Shown: piece after piece, positions 1 to 9,200 of the stretch
Position numbering within the stretch: the first letter of the stretch is position 1
How the letters are laid out: the number at the start of each line of letters is the position of its first letter
Virus record (IMG/VR): IMGVR_UViG_3300025759_000173
Coordinates: 1 to 44,739 of that record
Source: a virus
Reading direction: 5' to 3' (one strand)
Length of the DNA: 44,739 bases
Translations under genes and position numbers: made by a program
The notes under the pieces: model-generated
Told to the model about the DNA's origin: nothing
Seen by the model: only the letters and a program-made list of their open reading frames with translations
Databases searched by the model: none

Positions 1-555
1 AGCGATGCCGTACTTCGGGATGCGCTGGGCGGTACGCGAAATCTGAATCTTGCTCGTCCAAATCTGCGTGTAGTTGCTGTACTTGGTACGACCGGTGAAC
101 TGCTCGTCACCGATGGAACCTTCGGACAGGAACGTACCGATGCCCAGCACTTCTGCACCGGACGCATGGTTCACGTTGGAAGTGCCAGCAGCACCAAACG
201 ACACCGTGAGCGTGTCGTTCGACACAGCGGTGATCGCAAACACTTCGTCGTCAATGCGCACGGCGTCGCCAACAGCGAACCGCTCGCCAGCGCCAGAAGC
301 AACAGTCAGCGACGTACCAGTTGCGGTGTACGCTGATGCAAGCGTGGTGCGGGGGGTAAGGAACTCGTCTTCAAGCCACGAGAACTCGGTGTTATCGACA
401 GGCTGGCGAGGAACGACGGGGAAGCCGTCGGTGTTGACGCCGCCCAGCATGGGCAGGTCGTCGGGGTTGAGCATGTAGATCAACTCATCGATGTTGACCT
501 TAGTCTCAACCGTAAGGTCGGTAGAAAGAATCGGGTTTGGTAACTGTTCAGCCAT
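1..555 (-). CDS. Major capsid protein, SU10-like, truncated variant copy
   Basis: This is the first 185 codons of the major capsid protein, cut by the left edge of the contig. The complete gene is at 43499-44653. The start ATG at 555 follows a good ribosome binding site (AGGAG, seven bases upstream). Compared with the complete copy, the coding sequence has nine substitutions. Eight are silent and one changes Thr to Ser in the LTV(T/S)FGAAG segment. It should be read as an allele of the same gene, not as a second capsid gene. Confidence 0.92.
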   Translation of the reverse strand, partial: MAEQLPNPILSTDLTVETKVNIDELIYMLNPDDLPMLGGVNTDGFPVVPRQPVDNTEFSWLEDEFLTPRTTLASAYTATGTSLTVASGAGERFAVGDAVRIDDEVFAITAVSNDTLTVSFGAAGTSNVNHASGAEVLGIGTFLSEGSIGDEQFTGRTKYSNYTQIWTSKIQISRTAQRIPKYGIA

Positions 556-641
556 GATTGACTCCTATTATGAAGCGGACGCTTGTAAACGTTGCCGCAG
601 GGTTTTTACTTTGGACTCTGCTGCGCTTCGTTCTTTAATAG
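1..641. repeat. Left copy of 641-bp imperfect terminal repeat
   Basis: This segment matches 44099-44739 base for base except at nine positions: 115, 201, 235, 238, 301, 373, 439, 469 and 514. There are no indels. It covers the first 185 codons of the major capsid gene and the end of the gene before it. The likely meaning is that a circular or circularly permuted genome was assembled past its closure point into a variant, giving a unit length near 44,098 bp. True packaged terminal repeats are less likely because the copies differ. Confidence 0.95.
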
Positions 642-852
642 GTAGTGGCTTTCCATCAGCACCTAGATATGGCATAAATGTGCCACCGCCACGGTTCTCG
701 CCCGCTACACCTTTTTCCCAATTGTTATTGGTATGAGGTGCCGGTGCTTTACGATTGTGTTGCGTAGGAGTTGCTTTAGGCAAAACCGACACACCTTTTG
801 CCCGCAACTTGCAGGCGTAGGCTCCACAGTCGCAACCGTGAGGATGAACCAT
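568..852 (-). CDS. Small protein between scaffold and capsid genes
   Basis: A 94-residue protein read from an ATG that overlaps the scaffold stop as TAATG, which is why this start is preferred over a GTG nine codons earlier. It begins with a His/Cys-rich segment (HPHGCDCGAYACK), then a low-complexity Pro/Asn/Gly stretch, and ends in a basic helix. The Cys/His cluster could bind metal, but I see no complete known zinc-finger pattern. Its place between scaffold and capsid genes suggests a role in head assembly or decoration. I do not recognise the family. The end of the gene is repeated at the right edge of the window. Confidence 0.7.
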   Translation of the reverse strand: MVHPHGCDCGAYACKLRAKGVSVLPKATPTQHNRKAPAPHTNNNWEKGVAGENRGGGTFMPYLGADGKPLPIKERSAAESKVKTLRQRLQASAS

Positions 853-1385
853 TAGTACATCCGGCTGTTTTGCTGCCACTGCCGTTCATCGAACGTAGCG
901 GTGGAGTCACCATTGGCAGCAGCAGAAATAAACGACGCAAACGCCAAGTCCTGTGCATCAGCATTACTCATGCCGCCACGCCGCGCATCGTTCCATTCAT
1001 CGAACGCAACATCAACTGCTGACTTAGCCGGAGGATCAGACGGAAGCGCCGTGTCACCAGCCGAGAAAGATTCGCGAGCCTGCTGATACTTAATTTCAGC
1101 CTCACCAACCTGTGTCTCTGCCACAACCGGTTCTCCCATGTCACCAACCAAACCAATCTCAACAGCCTCCGCACGGATCGCTTCTGCTGACAACTCACCG
1201 TCGTAAGTCTTCATCAGCATCGCACCCAACTTAGAGTCAGTCTTTACTCCTGCCTGCAAGAAAGCAATCTCCCGCTCCTTCGCAGCCAAAGCCTTTTCAA
1301 GATCACGCGCTGCTGCCGCATCGGCTCGCAACTTCTTGATGTGCTCCGGCGACGAATCGTCAAGAGTGTTTTCCATATCTGACAT
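852..1385 (-). CDS. Probable capsid scaffolding protein
   Basis: A 177-residue, acidic, largely helical protein. Residues about 10-55 are charged and coiled-coil-like (AAAARDLEKALAAKEREIAF), followed by a KTDSKLGAMLMKTYDGE segment typical of scaffold-like proteins coded just before SU10-type capsids. The C-terminal third is Asp/Ala/Gln-rich. Scaffolds direct procapsid assembly and then leave. The start at 1385 has an AGGAG ribosome binding site. The gene overlaps the following small gene by one base. The assignment rests on position, helical composition and size; no catalytic motif is expected. Confidence 0.72.
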   Translation of the reverse strand: MSDMENTLDDSSPEHIKKLRADAAAARDLEKALAAKEREIAFLQAGVKTDSKLGAMLMKTYDGELSAEAIRAEAVEIGLVGDMGEPVVAETQVGEAEIKYQQARESFSAGDTALPSDPPAKSAVDVAFDEWNDARRGGMSNADAQDLAFASFISAAANGDSTATFDERQWQQNSRMY

Positions 1386-1549
1386 TAGTGCTCCTATGTT
1401 AATTGTTTACTCGCGACTTCAGTTACTACCCTTTTGCGCGGCCAAAGGGCGACGTTACGGCCAAACACAGACGGCCCAGCGAGCACACATCTGCGACTAG
1501 CACACATAACACAATTAAGAATACACAACTCATGTGTGTTATTCAAGCA

Positions 1550-1672
1550 TTAGTCGTCGTATTGCCACCAATCGTACTCGCGTACAATGCGCCGACGATG
1601 CGCGGCAGCACCAGCAGCCGTCTGTTGCTTACGCTTTTGACGACGACGAGGCTGATTATTACGCCGAGGCAT
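1550..1672 (-). CDS. Tiny Arg-rich protein, unknown function
   Basis: A 40-residue protein opening MPRRNNQPRRRQKRKQQ and ending in an aromatic/acidic tail (REYDWWQYDD). The basic head and Trp/Asp tail suggest nucleic-acid binding or a capsid-contact peptide, but this is inference. It is the third of three tiny genes in a row on the same strand between the internal-protein genes and the scaffold gene. The ribosome binding site is weak (GTTGAG). The 164 bases after it hold no convincing gene, only a small hairpin near 1429-1449. Confidence 0.5.
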   Translation of the reverse strand: MPRRNNQPRRRQKRKQQTAAGAAAHRRRIVREYDWWQYDD

Positions 1673-1707
1673 ACGCCAATACTCAACGACAATACAACGA
1701 AACAAAA

Positions 1708-1803
1708 TCAGTACATCGAACCCCGGCGCGACGACTTCTTAGCCATCTTCTTCACCGGCTTCTTGGCGACCTTCTTAGCAGCCTTTGACTTTTTGCCGTA
1801 CAT
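1708..1803 (-). CDS. Tiny Lys-rich protein, histone-tail-like
   Basis: A 31-residue protein dominated by Lys-Ala repeats (KKSKAAKKVAKKPVKKMAKK) and ending SSRRGSMY. The composition resembles histone H1 tails and the DNA-condensing tails of some bacterial proteins, so DNA binding or internal packaging is plausible but unproven. Its ATG overlaps the stop of the preceding 43-residue gene by one base (TGATG), which argues for translational coupling and for the reading frame being real. Confidence 0.6.
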   Translation of the reverse strand: MYGKKSKAAKKVAKKPVKKMAKKSSRRGSMY

Positions 1804-1934
1804 CAACGAACCTTGGTGCCGCCAGCCGGAGCCGGAGTCTGCGACAACCCAGCCTTAGTAGCAGATGACGAACCCGTCACCACTTTGCTGCCAGAGCGAG
1901 ACTTCTTATCGTGTGAACACATCGTGTAAGACAT
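1803..1934 (-). CDS. Tiny Ser/Lys-rich protein, unknown function
   Basis: A 43-residue protein with a strong ribosome binding site (AAGGAG, six bases before the ATG). It starts MSYTMCSHDKKSRSG and is rich in Ser, Thr, Pro and Gly, so it is probably disordered. It is the first of three tiny genes that follow the internal-virion genes. The stop overlaps the start of the Lys-rich gene. No family is recognised. Confidence 0.62.
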   Translation of the reverse strand: MSYTMCSHDKKSRSGSKVVTGSSSATKAGLSQTPAPAGGTKVR

Positions 1935-1962
1935 AATAACTCCTTAAGTTTGTCTTGAAATA

Positions 1963-3030
1963 TTATAGACCAACAACACCTTCTTGTGTCAACAACGCAC
2001 CGCCAGTAGATGCACGGTTAACACCACCACGCTCAATCAATCGACGTTCCATCGCTAACGTAGCGTCAGCATCGCCACCAAATTCAGCCGCAACACCCGT
2101 TTCAGACGCCGTTAAATCTCGTGTTTCACCAAAACGTTCTTGGAACAACCCGCTTTGCGCAGCAATATTTTGCATACCTTGAATAATTCCGGCTTCGCTT
2201 AACGGCAAATCGGCTACGTTTTCTGCGACTTCACGGCTCACGCTTACATCAAAGCGACGACCAATACCTGCAACGTACGCAGTGCGCTGGGCTTGTTCTA
2301 AACGTTCCATTGTCATATCAGAATCCAAAACGTACGCTGCTAACGCTGCATCTGCGCCAGCACCATAAAATTCTGTGAACGCTTTTCGAACTTCAATAGG
2401 TGCGCTGTCAACAAAAGAAAACGCTGTATCTACTTTTAACGCAACATCTTCTGCTGACACACCCGACAAAATTAAATTGTTCATATCTTCCCGGTTGTTC
2501 ATAAACCACTCTGGCATACCAACACGAGAAAACGTTTGGTCAATTACTGCTTCGTAATTCAAAACGTCTTCTGGTGTCATTACATAAACATCTTCGCCAG
2601 CAGCAACTCGTCTTTGTTGCTCAATGATTACGGAAAAACGATCCCGAAACTCAGGTGTTTTTTCTAAACGAATCATTAATTCTGCTTGAGTAGCCACACC
2701 ATCAACAACTGCATCGTACAACCAACCGCTTGGGTTTCCTTCTTTATCAAGCGTAAGCAAAGACCCTAACCCTATGGACCTCATGTATGAAGCAAGCGCA
2801 CCCCATGTATCACGATTTTCTTTTGTGAATGTGTCATCAATGATGCCGAACGTATCGTCAATTGGTTTAGGCGGCGGAGCAGGGGCAGGTGCAGGTGCAG
2901 GTGCAGGTGCAGGTGCAGGGTTTTGTTGAGATGGAAAAGGGTTAGTTTGTTGAGCCGGTAAACGTTCGCGTTCACCAGTTTCCGGGTTAATCCAAGTTTG
3001 ATAACCTGGCATAAAACCTTTTTTCTTCAT
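1963..3030 (-). CDS. Putative internal virion or structural protein
   Basis: A 355-residue protein. The start at 3030 is chosen because GGAG lies just upstream. After a basic N terminus and a short segment matching PGYQTWINPETGERE comes a Pro-Ala dipeptide tract (about residues 43-56) encoded by hexamer repeats. A mainly helical body follows with several Met/Glu-rich helices. It is the last of a run of four proteins (giant, 551, 514, 355 residues) coded with almost no gaps between portal and capsid genes. That is the position of internal or ejection proteins in podoviruses. No enzyme motif was seen; the structural role is inferred from context. Confidence 0.6.
   Translation of the reverse strand: MKKKGFMPGYQTWINPETGERERLPAQQTNPFPSQQNPAPAPAPAPAPAPAPPPKPIDDTFGIIDDTFTKENRDTWGALASYMRSIGLGSLLTLDKEGNPSGWLYDAVVDGVATQAELMIRLEKTPEFRDRFSVIIEQQRRVAAGEDVYVMTPEDVLNYEAVIDQTFSRVGMPEWFMNNREDMNNLILSGVSAEDVALKVDTAFSFVDSAPIEVRKAFTEFYGAGADAALAAYVLDSDMTMERLEQAQRTAYVAGIGRRFDVSVSREVAENVADLPLSEAGIIQGMQNIAAQSGLFQERFGETRDLTASETGVAAEFGGDADATLAMERRLIERGGVNRASTGGALLTQEGVVGL
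2881..2920. repeat. GGTGCA hexamer tandem repeat
   Basis: About five to six copies of GGTGCA in a row on the + strand. In the leftward gene they encode the Pro-Ala dipeptide linker. Simple repeats like this can gain or lose units by slippage, which would change linker length without breaking the frame. Confidence 0.9.
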
Positions 3031-3045
3031 AACCAACTCCGTTTC

Positions 3046-4590
3046 TTAGTAAACCGAACGGCCAAAAATAGACGAAACATTTTGCACCATCTGGCTAAGT
3101 GAATCGCGAGCCTTTTGAGTTCCCTGCCACTCTGGCCTAGACCGTGCAGCACGCAACGACTCCGTAATTGACAAAGGCCGACTACCAGAATCCTCATAAC
3201 CAACAAACATGCCCATAGTGTCTGCGTCCGTTAAATCTAAATCATTAATATTCATTTCTAACTCGCTAGCAACCTGCTGCATACTTGGCAAAAAATAGTC
3301 GTACATCGACAAACCACGATCCAACGCTGATGCAGCAAACCCGTATTGAGCCTTAGCAGAATCAACCCACAACTGCTCCACGGCATCCTGTGAAATTTCG
3401 CCACGAGCAATACGCAACGCATAATCACGCGCAGCCTGATCACCAATACCAATTAAATTACGGGCAGCAGACGTTTTTAAAATGTTTGCGTTCGCAGCGA
3501 TTTGCCCCGTAGATTCCAACCCCATAACATCAGTAATCTCGTCAAGAATCAATGTCGTTGTTTGGGCTTGATCTAAACCGTCACGAACAATTGTAAACGC
3601 TAACTCGCCTACCCGTTGATCGGTTAAATCTAAACCAAGTTGTTGTGCAACACGCGACACTTCGGCTTTCATATTGTCGTAATCGACAACAGACAAACCG
3701 GCTTGTAACAACGGAGCAAACTCAGGATTGGCCTGTGCTGCTTCTAAACGCAGCGTTGCGTCAATACCTTCAGATGTAATTTCGCCACGAGACAGACGTT
3801 CTGCAAGATCAGTTGCTAACTCATCAGAAACCTCTAAACGTAAACCAGCACCAATATTTTTAATCAACGTAATGTTGGCTGTAATGTTGCCGGGAAGATA
3901 CGGCTGCATCGCACCCTTAGCCATCACGTTGTCTGTGATAACTGTGGTGTCCCAGTTATTATCAACGGCAGCAGTAGCAATGTCTGTGATTTCGTCTGTG
4001 GTTAACTGCACACCTAACTGTGATGCGCCGTCAGAAATTTGGGCTACAAGATTAGCAATGTTTTGCTCACGGCTTACTCCACCACCAATGCCACCAGATT
4101 GCCGCAAATAGTCGCCAAGCAAATACGAACGGCCAGCCTCGCCTAACGCCGCAGCAAAATTAGTTTCCCGTCCACGATCCCAATTGAATTGTATTGCAAC
4201 TTGTTCCAAAGCAGCAATTTCAGGATTGTTTAAACGAAAATCAGCAAAACTATCTCCAGCAGTTATTCGTGTTTCATCTAACCAACTTCTGTAGTCAGAA
4301 AACATTTGTCCCGACATTAACGAGTTGTATAAAAACTTTTCTTCGTCACCTAATAAATATGCAATACCGGGATTTTCAGAGTCAACATCGTAACCTTGCA
4401 ACTCAGTTCCCATGCCGACACCAAACGCTGTACCATATTTTTGGAAGTACAGCAATTGTTGAGAAGCAGCATCGCTTAATCCCGTTTGATTAGTCGATAA
4501 AGACGACTCGTATTTATTTGCAACAGGAGAAACCGCCGACGGAACCTGCGCTAAATATGCGTAATTTGAATAATCTTCTGGGTCGCTCAT
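3046..4590 (-). CDS. Putative internal virion protein with tandem repeats
   Basis: A 514-residue acidic helical protein. Residues about 190-316 and 317-445 are two copies of one unit of roughly 125 residues. Each starts with LG(V/L)xLT and contains an N-I-L/K stretch, then RL(S)RGEI or RIARGEI, then an L..GLS(V/M).DY segment. The N-terminal 180 residues are Ser/Gln-rich and unlike the repeats. ATG overlaps the previous stop by four bases. Placement between the giant protein and the scaffold gene suggests an internal or ejected protein. No catalytic signature was seen. A minor capsid or head-completion role is the alternative. Confidence 0.6.
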   Translation of the reverse strand: MSDPEDYSNYAYLAQVPSAVSPVANKYESSLSTNQTGLSDAASQQLLYFQKYGTAFGVGMGTELQGYDVDSENPGIAYLLGDEEKFLYNSLMSGQMFSDYRSWLDETRITAGDSFADFRLNNPEIAALEQVAIQFNWDRGRETNFAAALGEAGRSYLLGDYLRQSGGIGGGVSREQNIANLVAQISDGASQLGVQLTTDEITDIATAAVDNNWDTTVITDNVMAKGAMQPYLPGNITANITLIKNIGAGLRLEVSDELATDLAERLSRGEITSEGIDATLRLEAAQANPEFAPLLQAGLSVVDYDNMKAEVSRVAQQLGLDLTDQRVGELAFTIVRDGLDQAQTTTLILDEITDVMGLESTGQIAANANILKTSAARNLIGIGDQAARDYALRIARGEISQDAVEQLWVDSAKAQYGFAASALDRGLSMYDYFLPSMQQVASELEMNINDLDLTDADTMGMFVGYEDSGSRPLSITESLRAARSRPEWQGTQKARDSLSQMVQNVSSIFGRSVY

Positions 4591-6242
4591 TGGCTATTCT
4601 CCATACCTTGTTGGATTAAACCCTGCTCAACATCCTCGGCAGTAAAACGAGGACGAACTTCCCCGCCGCCCGAATATTGTTCAGTCCCATAACGTCTATG
4701 ATATTTAGACGTATCACCTGTTCCAGCGTACGCTGCTGCTTGCATCGGATCAATACTTTCAACAGCCTGACGCAAAGCACCAATCTGCTGTGCAAACGGA
4801 TTCTCAGCCCTAATATATTCTTCAGCATCCAAAGACTTCATGATCCGCACAACACGATCCAATTCTTCGGTTTGCAAATCGCGCCCCAACACCGCTTGCG
4901 CAAACGCATTAGCACCATTCTCAACAGTCGAACGTGTTTGCCGATTAAAACTTTGACGCACAAGATCAGCATTTTGTTTTTGTCTATACTGCAACTCTCC
5001 CGCAACACCTCGCTCTGACGCCATTACATCCGACAAAAAAATCCGGTACGCTTGTTTTAACGCTGGGTCCGACGGATCACCCTTCGACAAAGGTGTGCTG
5101 CCAGCCTGAGTGAAATAACCGGCTAACATTAAATTATCGTGTAACGCCATAAGTTCATTAGAAGTCATGTCGTACAACAAGTTGATCATTCCCAAAAGGT
5201 TTCTTGGTGGTGTTTTGAAACCCGTACCATGCGGAACATTGTAATTTCCATTTGCTTGTTGCCAAATTGGAGAAGGATCAAACATGAATTCTTCGTTCAA
5301 CCAGTTTTCTTGCGCTCCCGGGGCCTGCGCTTGTGTCAAAGCATCTTGCCAAATAGCGTCAGGATTGACTCGTGCCAACGCTTGCAGATCACCCGAATTA
5401 AAATCTATTGGTGGGTTAACAGTATTTAAACCGCCAATAACTTGGTTTAACTGCTCTGCACTTAAAGAACCGCTATTTAATTGTTGTAAGCGATCAGGAA
5501 CAACATCACCCGTTGCAGTTACTTCTACATTAGGAGTTTCAAGACTGCTTACCATTGAGTCGTAAGGATTGTCGGGTAATTGCAAAATATACGACGGTGC
5601 TTTGTTTCTATCTAAATAAATCTCTTGGGTGGTTTCACGTGCAGGCAGTTCTGTAAGTTGTGTCCAATTATTTTGGTATGTAGTTACCTGTGTTAACGAC
5701 GATGTGTCGCCGCTATCCGGCAATGATGCAATGTTGTTTGCAATTAGTGTGATTGTTGAAGGTGAAAAATACTGTAACGGACTAGTTCCATCTGGAAAAA
5801 TACTGTCATATATTTTGTGTTCTACCGCATTAGAAATAGATCGAGTTTGGGTGCCAATAATTCCATCAACAGTAGATACTTGCTCTCGGCTCAATCCGTA
5901 CTTAGCAGGATTGTCACGCACTTCAATCAAGATAGGGCGCAAATCTAATTGTGTAAGATCGCTATTCTGGTATTCTCGCGGAACGTTGTTAACAACAATA
6001 TCAACAATTTTGCTAATATCCGCTGCTGTGCCTTTATTGAAATCCCAACCTTGATCAATGTCGGGATCAGGCACTAATGTGGGATTTTGCCGTGATATCC
6101 CAGCATCAAAATCAGAAAACGTTACACCGCTGTTGTATTTATATTCTTCAACCGAATTAAACATGTTCCACAACATGTCTTTAACTTTGTCAAGATCATC
6201 GTCTTGACCCGCACCGGCATAAGGAAATTCAAAGTCAAACAT
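4587..6242 (-). CDS. Putative internal virion protein
   Basis: A 551-residue protein whose ATG at 6242 overlaps the giant gene's stop by one base (TGATG). A GTG one codon earlier is possible. The first half is Asn/Asp/Gln-rich (VNPPIDFNSGDLQAL and similar). The second half is helical with a Met-rich segment. No recognisable enzyme motif and no membrane segment. It is tightly coupled with the giant upstream gene and the repeat-bearing downstream gene, so all three probably act in the same virion substructure. Confidence 0.6.
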   Translation of the reverse strand: MFDFEFPYAGAGQDDDLDKVKDMLWNMFNSVEEYKYNSGVTFSDFDAGISRQNPTLVPDPDIDQGWDFNKGTAADISKIVDIVVNNVPREYQNSDLTQLDLRPILIEVRDNPAKYGLSREQVSTVDGIIGTQTRSISNAVEHKIYDSIFPDGTSPLQYFSPSTITLIANNIASLPDSGDTSSLTQVTTYQNNWTQLTELPARETTQEIYLDRNKAPSYILQLPDNPYDSMVSSLETPNVEVTATGDVVPDRLQQLNSGSLSAEQLNQVIGGLNTVNPPIDFNSGDLQALARVNPDAIWQDALTQAQAPGAQENWLNEEFMFDPSPIWQQANGNYNVPHGTGFKTPPRNLLGMINLLYDMTSNELMALHDNLMLAGYFTQAGSTPLSKGDPSDPALKQAYRIFLSDVMASERGVAGELQYRQKQNADLVRQSFNRQTRSTVENGANAFAQAVLGRDLQTEELDRVVRIMKSLDAEEYIRAENPFAQQIGALRQAVESIDPMQAAAYAGTGDTSKYHRRYGTEQYSGGGEVRPRFTAEDVEQGLIQQGMENSQ

Positions 6243-9200
6243 CACAAACTACTTTCTGGTTTGTACACCGACAACCACAACAACTCTAATTCAGGATACA
6301 ACAAAACAATACGTCCAACTTCGTTTTCGTACGCATCTTTCAAAGCCGTCAACTGATTAATCGCACGCTGTGACCGGCTTTGCGACAACACGCGACGAGC
6401 CGCTGTATAAATATCAAACGTTTCCGACAACTTACGAATAGCAGGCATAGTCTCAGTTTTAGGGGCTAATGGGTCAGCAACCAAACTACGAATCTGATCA
6501 ATCGTATTTTGCCGACGAACACGAGGATCACTGTTCTGCAACATGTCACTAAACGCAGGATTAGCAGCACGGAACGCTTGCTTGGCTGTGTCATACATTT
6601 CGTTGACACGCTTCACTTGATCTTCGGTCAAATCCTCATTCATCAATACACGTTCGCGTTCGTCATCAAACGAGAAATAAACTTGTGCTGCCTCATTAAA
6701 GATAATTGCGTTCAACACATCCTCGGGAACACGGCGACGCCGCAACTCGCTTTGGAACTGCTGCCCCCATGCATACCGCTCCGTTTTATCAGTTGCTTTA
6801 GTCGGTGGAACAATCCAAGAAAAACCGTACGGATACGTGTTTGCTAGTTCGCTGTAATCGTCATAAAACTGCATGGCTTCGGCAGTCGGAGCCAAGGGCG
6901 CACCACTAACAGTTTCCGTACGTGACGTAAGCAATGCCTCAGGATTGATTACATCGTCCCAACCCCAATCCTTAAAGTCTTGCAAGAAGCGGTCCATGCC
7001 TTCGTCTGGACCGTACGCTCCAAGATAATCACGGTACGATGTAGTCAACAAATCGTCAGCGTTTTCAACACCAATACCCGTGAAATATTGAGAAACGTTT
7101 TCGGCATCAGCAACGGTTAACTGTGGGCCACCCGGAGTGAACAAACCCATAATGCCGTTTGTGATCATGGCTAAACGCGCTTTGTTGCGTACTTCGTCAA
7201 GGTACGCTTGCACATCTCCGGGGGATGATGTAGGTGTCGGAATATCGCTGTCTTCGCCTGCTTCGTAACGTGCCAAGTCGTTACTGATAATGGTGATCAT
7301 TGCCGAGTTCATATTGATCGTTGCATCTTCTGTCAACATGAACGGTTCGAACAATCGTGTAACGTGTCGTGGCAACACACTGTTCAAAATTTTAAGTGCT
7401 TTGTTATTGTACGTATCGGACGTAGCAATGTCGCCAAGAACAGCACGACGCAAAGGTTCAATTTCAGGGAACATAAAACTAGCAATATTTAACGGAATAG
7501 CGCCGAGTGGTCCGACGCCGGGGTCTAATGCTTGATCATTAACGCCGGGAAGCAAACTTGATGCGCGTGCACGGTTGAAGAATGTTAAGTCGCTTCCTGA
7601 CAACCCCGGAATCCACCCAAGAGTTTTGCCCATAAATTCGTTTAACGGAGCCGACCCGGGGTACACAACATAATCGGTACCGTCGTCGTCTTCAACAATA
7701 ATGCCCGACGAACGCAAACCCATGTAGCCGAGTTGTGCTTTGCGTAATTGGTCTAAACCAAACATGCCGCTGTTAATTCCACCACGAACCCAACGTTTTA
7801 AAAAGTTTTCTTGGGCATACCAGAACGGCAATAGATTACGCATTTGTTGCGCGTACACACTCTTGAATTCGTGTGAGTCGATAAACGGCAAGACATCGTT
7901 CATGGCTGCTTGAGCAGCGTTTTCTTGTACGTACTCTTTGAATCTACGAACAGCCAGAATATCCGTTGCAAATTCTCGCATAACAATTGTGGCATTTTGC
8001 GCGACAATCTGTTCGTTCGGATCGGTTTTCCGCAAACCGGCCTTAAACGCTTCGCTAACTTCGCCTTGCATTGTTTCCAAAAACTTGGGTGAAGGTTTAA
8101 TTGTTGGGTTTGAATCAACGAGTTCTTGAAGAACGCGCATCCGTTCTGCACGGATTTCAAATGGGTCAACTTCCATTTGAACAAGCAGCCCGAAATCTGC
8201 TTCTTCAACTTTGGCCAAGAATTGATTAACGGTTATTTTGCCGTCACGTAATTGGTGCCATAAGTAATCTTCAACATCAACGAACAAGTCATCTACCGCT
8301 AGCATTGCTGCTTGGCGCCCTTCGCCATAAGCAAGTTCAGCGTCACGGATAATTGGGTTATCAAAATTGCGGGCAACTTGTTCAATAACGGTGTCAGCAG
8401 AACGGTCGTCTTTAAACCGGTTCATAAATCGCAACAGCGACTTGTAGCCAACTTCGGCACGGGCAGTATACGCATGAAAAAACATTGGGTCGCGTACAAC
8501 TGCGTTTAATGCTTTACCGGTCTGGTCAAAGAACCATGATGCGCCTCGCTTAAACAAACCTTTACGCAAACTGTCAGTATTGGTGACAATACGTGGCGCA
8601 ACAATTTGTTGTGGCCGTTTGCCTATGGGCACATTGTCTACGTCGTTAATGCGGGCAAAAGGCAACTCAACATAATCTGCACCGACAGCGTTAGTGGGAA
8701 GATTATCAGGAGCCGTAAAATTGCGTACTGCTAAACGACGACCTTGTTGGCGCAATGCGCGATCAAGCAACAACGGGCCTACTACTGGCCACATTAATTC
8801 TTGATCGACAGTTGGCAACACAATACCTTCAACAAGATTCGGGTCGTTAAATGAAACTGCTTGCCCAATTTCTGTTTGATTATTTACTTGATTAAATTCA
8901 AAATATTCGATATTTGGATTTAACTTTTCACCAGTTTGGACAATTACAAGTTCGTCTGCTTCCGTGCGTCGCGCTAACGGAGCACGTGCAACGTATTCGA
9001 CTTGATCGCCAGTTGCTAGCACGGAACGAATTGCACGCATATTGGTATCAGTAAATGCATATGCGCCAGACACAAAATCTTGCTGATCGCCTAACGCACC
9101 ATCAAACGAGGTCAATTCAAACTGTGCAAATTGAGCATCGTCAAAACTGTACAAAGAAGTCAACGACCCAACTTGTTCAAGTTCTACGTCGCCCAATTCA

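Noticed and set aside
1403-1858. 151-codon rightward frame near the scaffold gene
   Set aside because: It is antisense to three tiny leftward genes that have overlaps and ribosome binding sites, and it lacks one itself.
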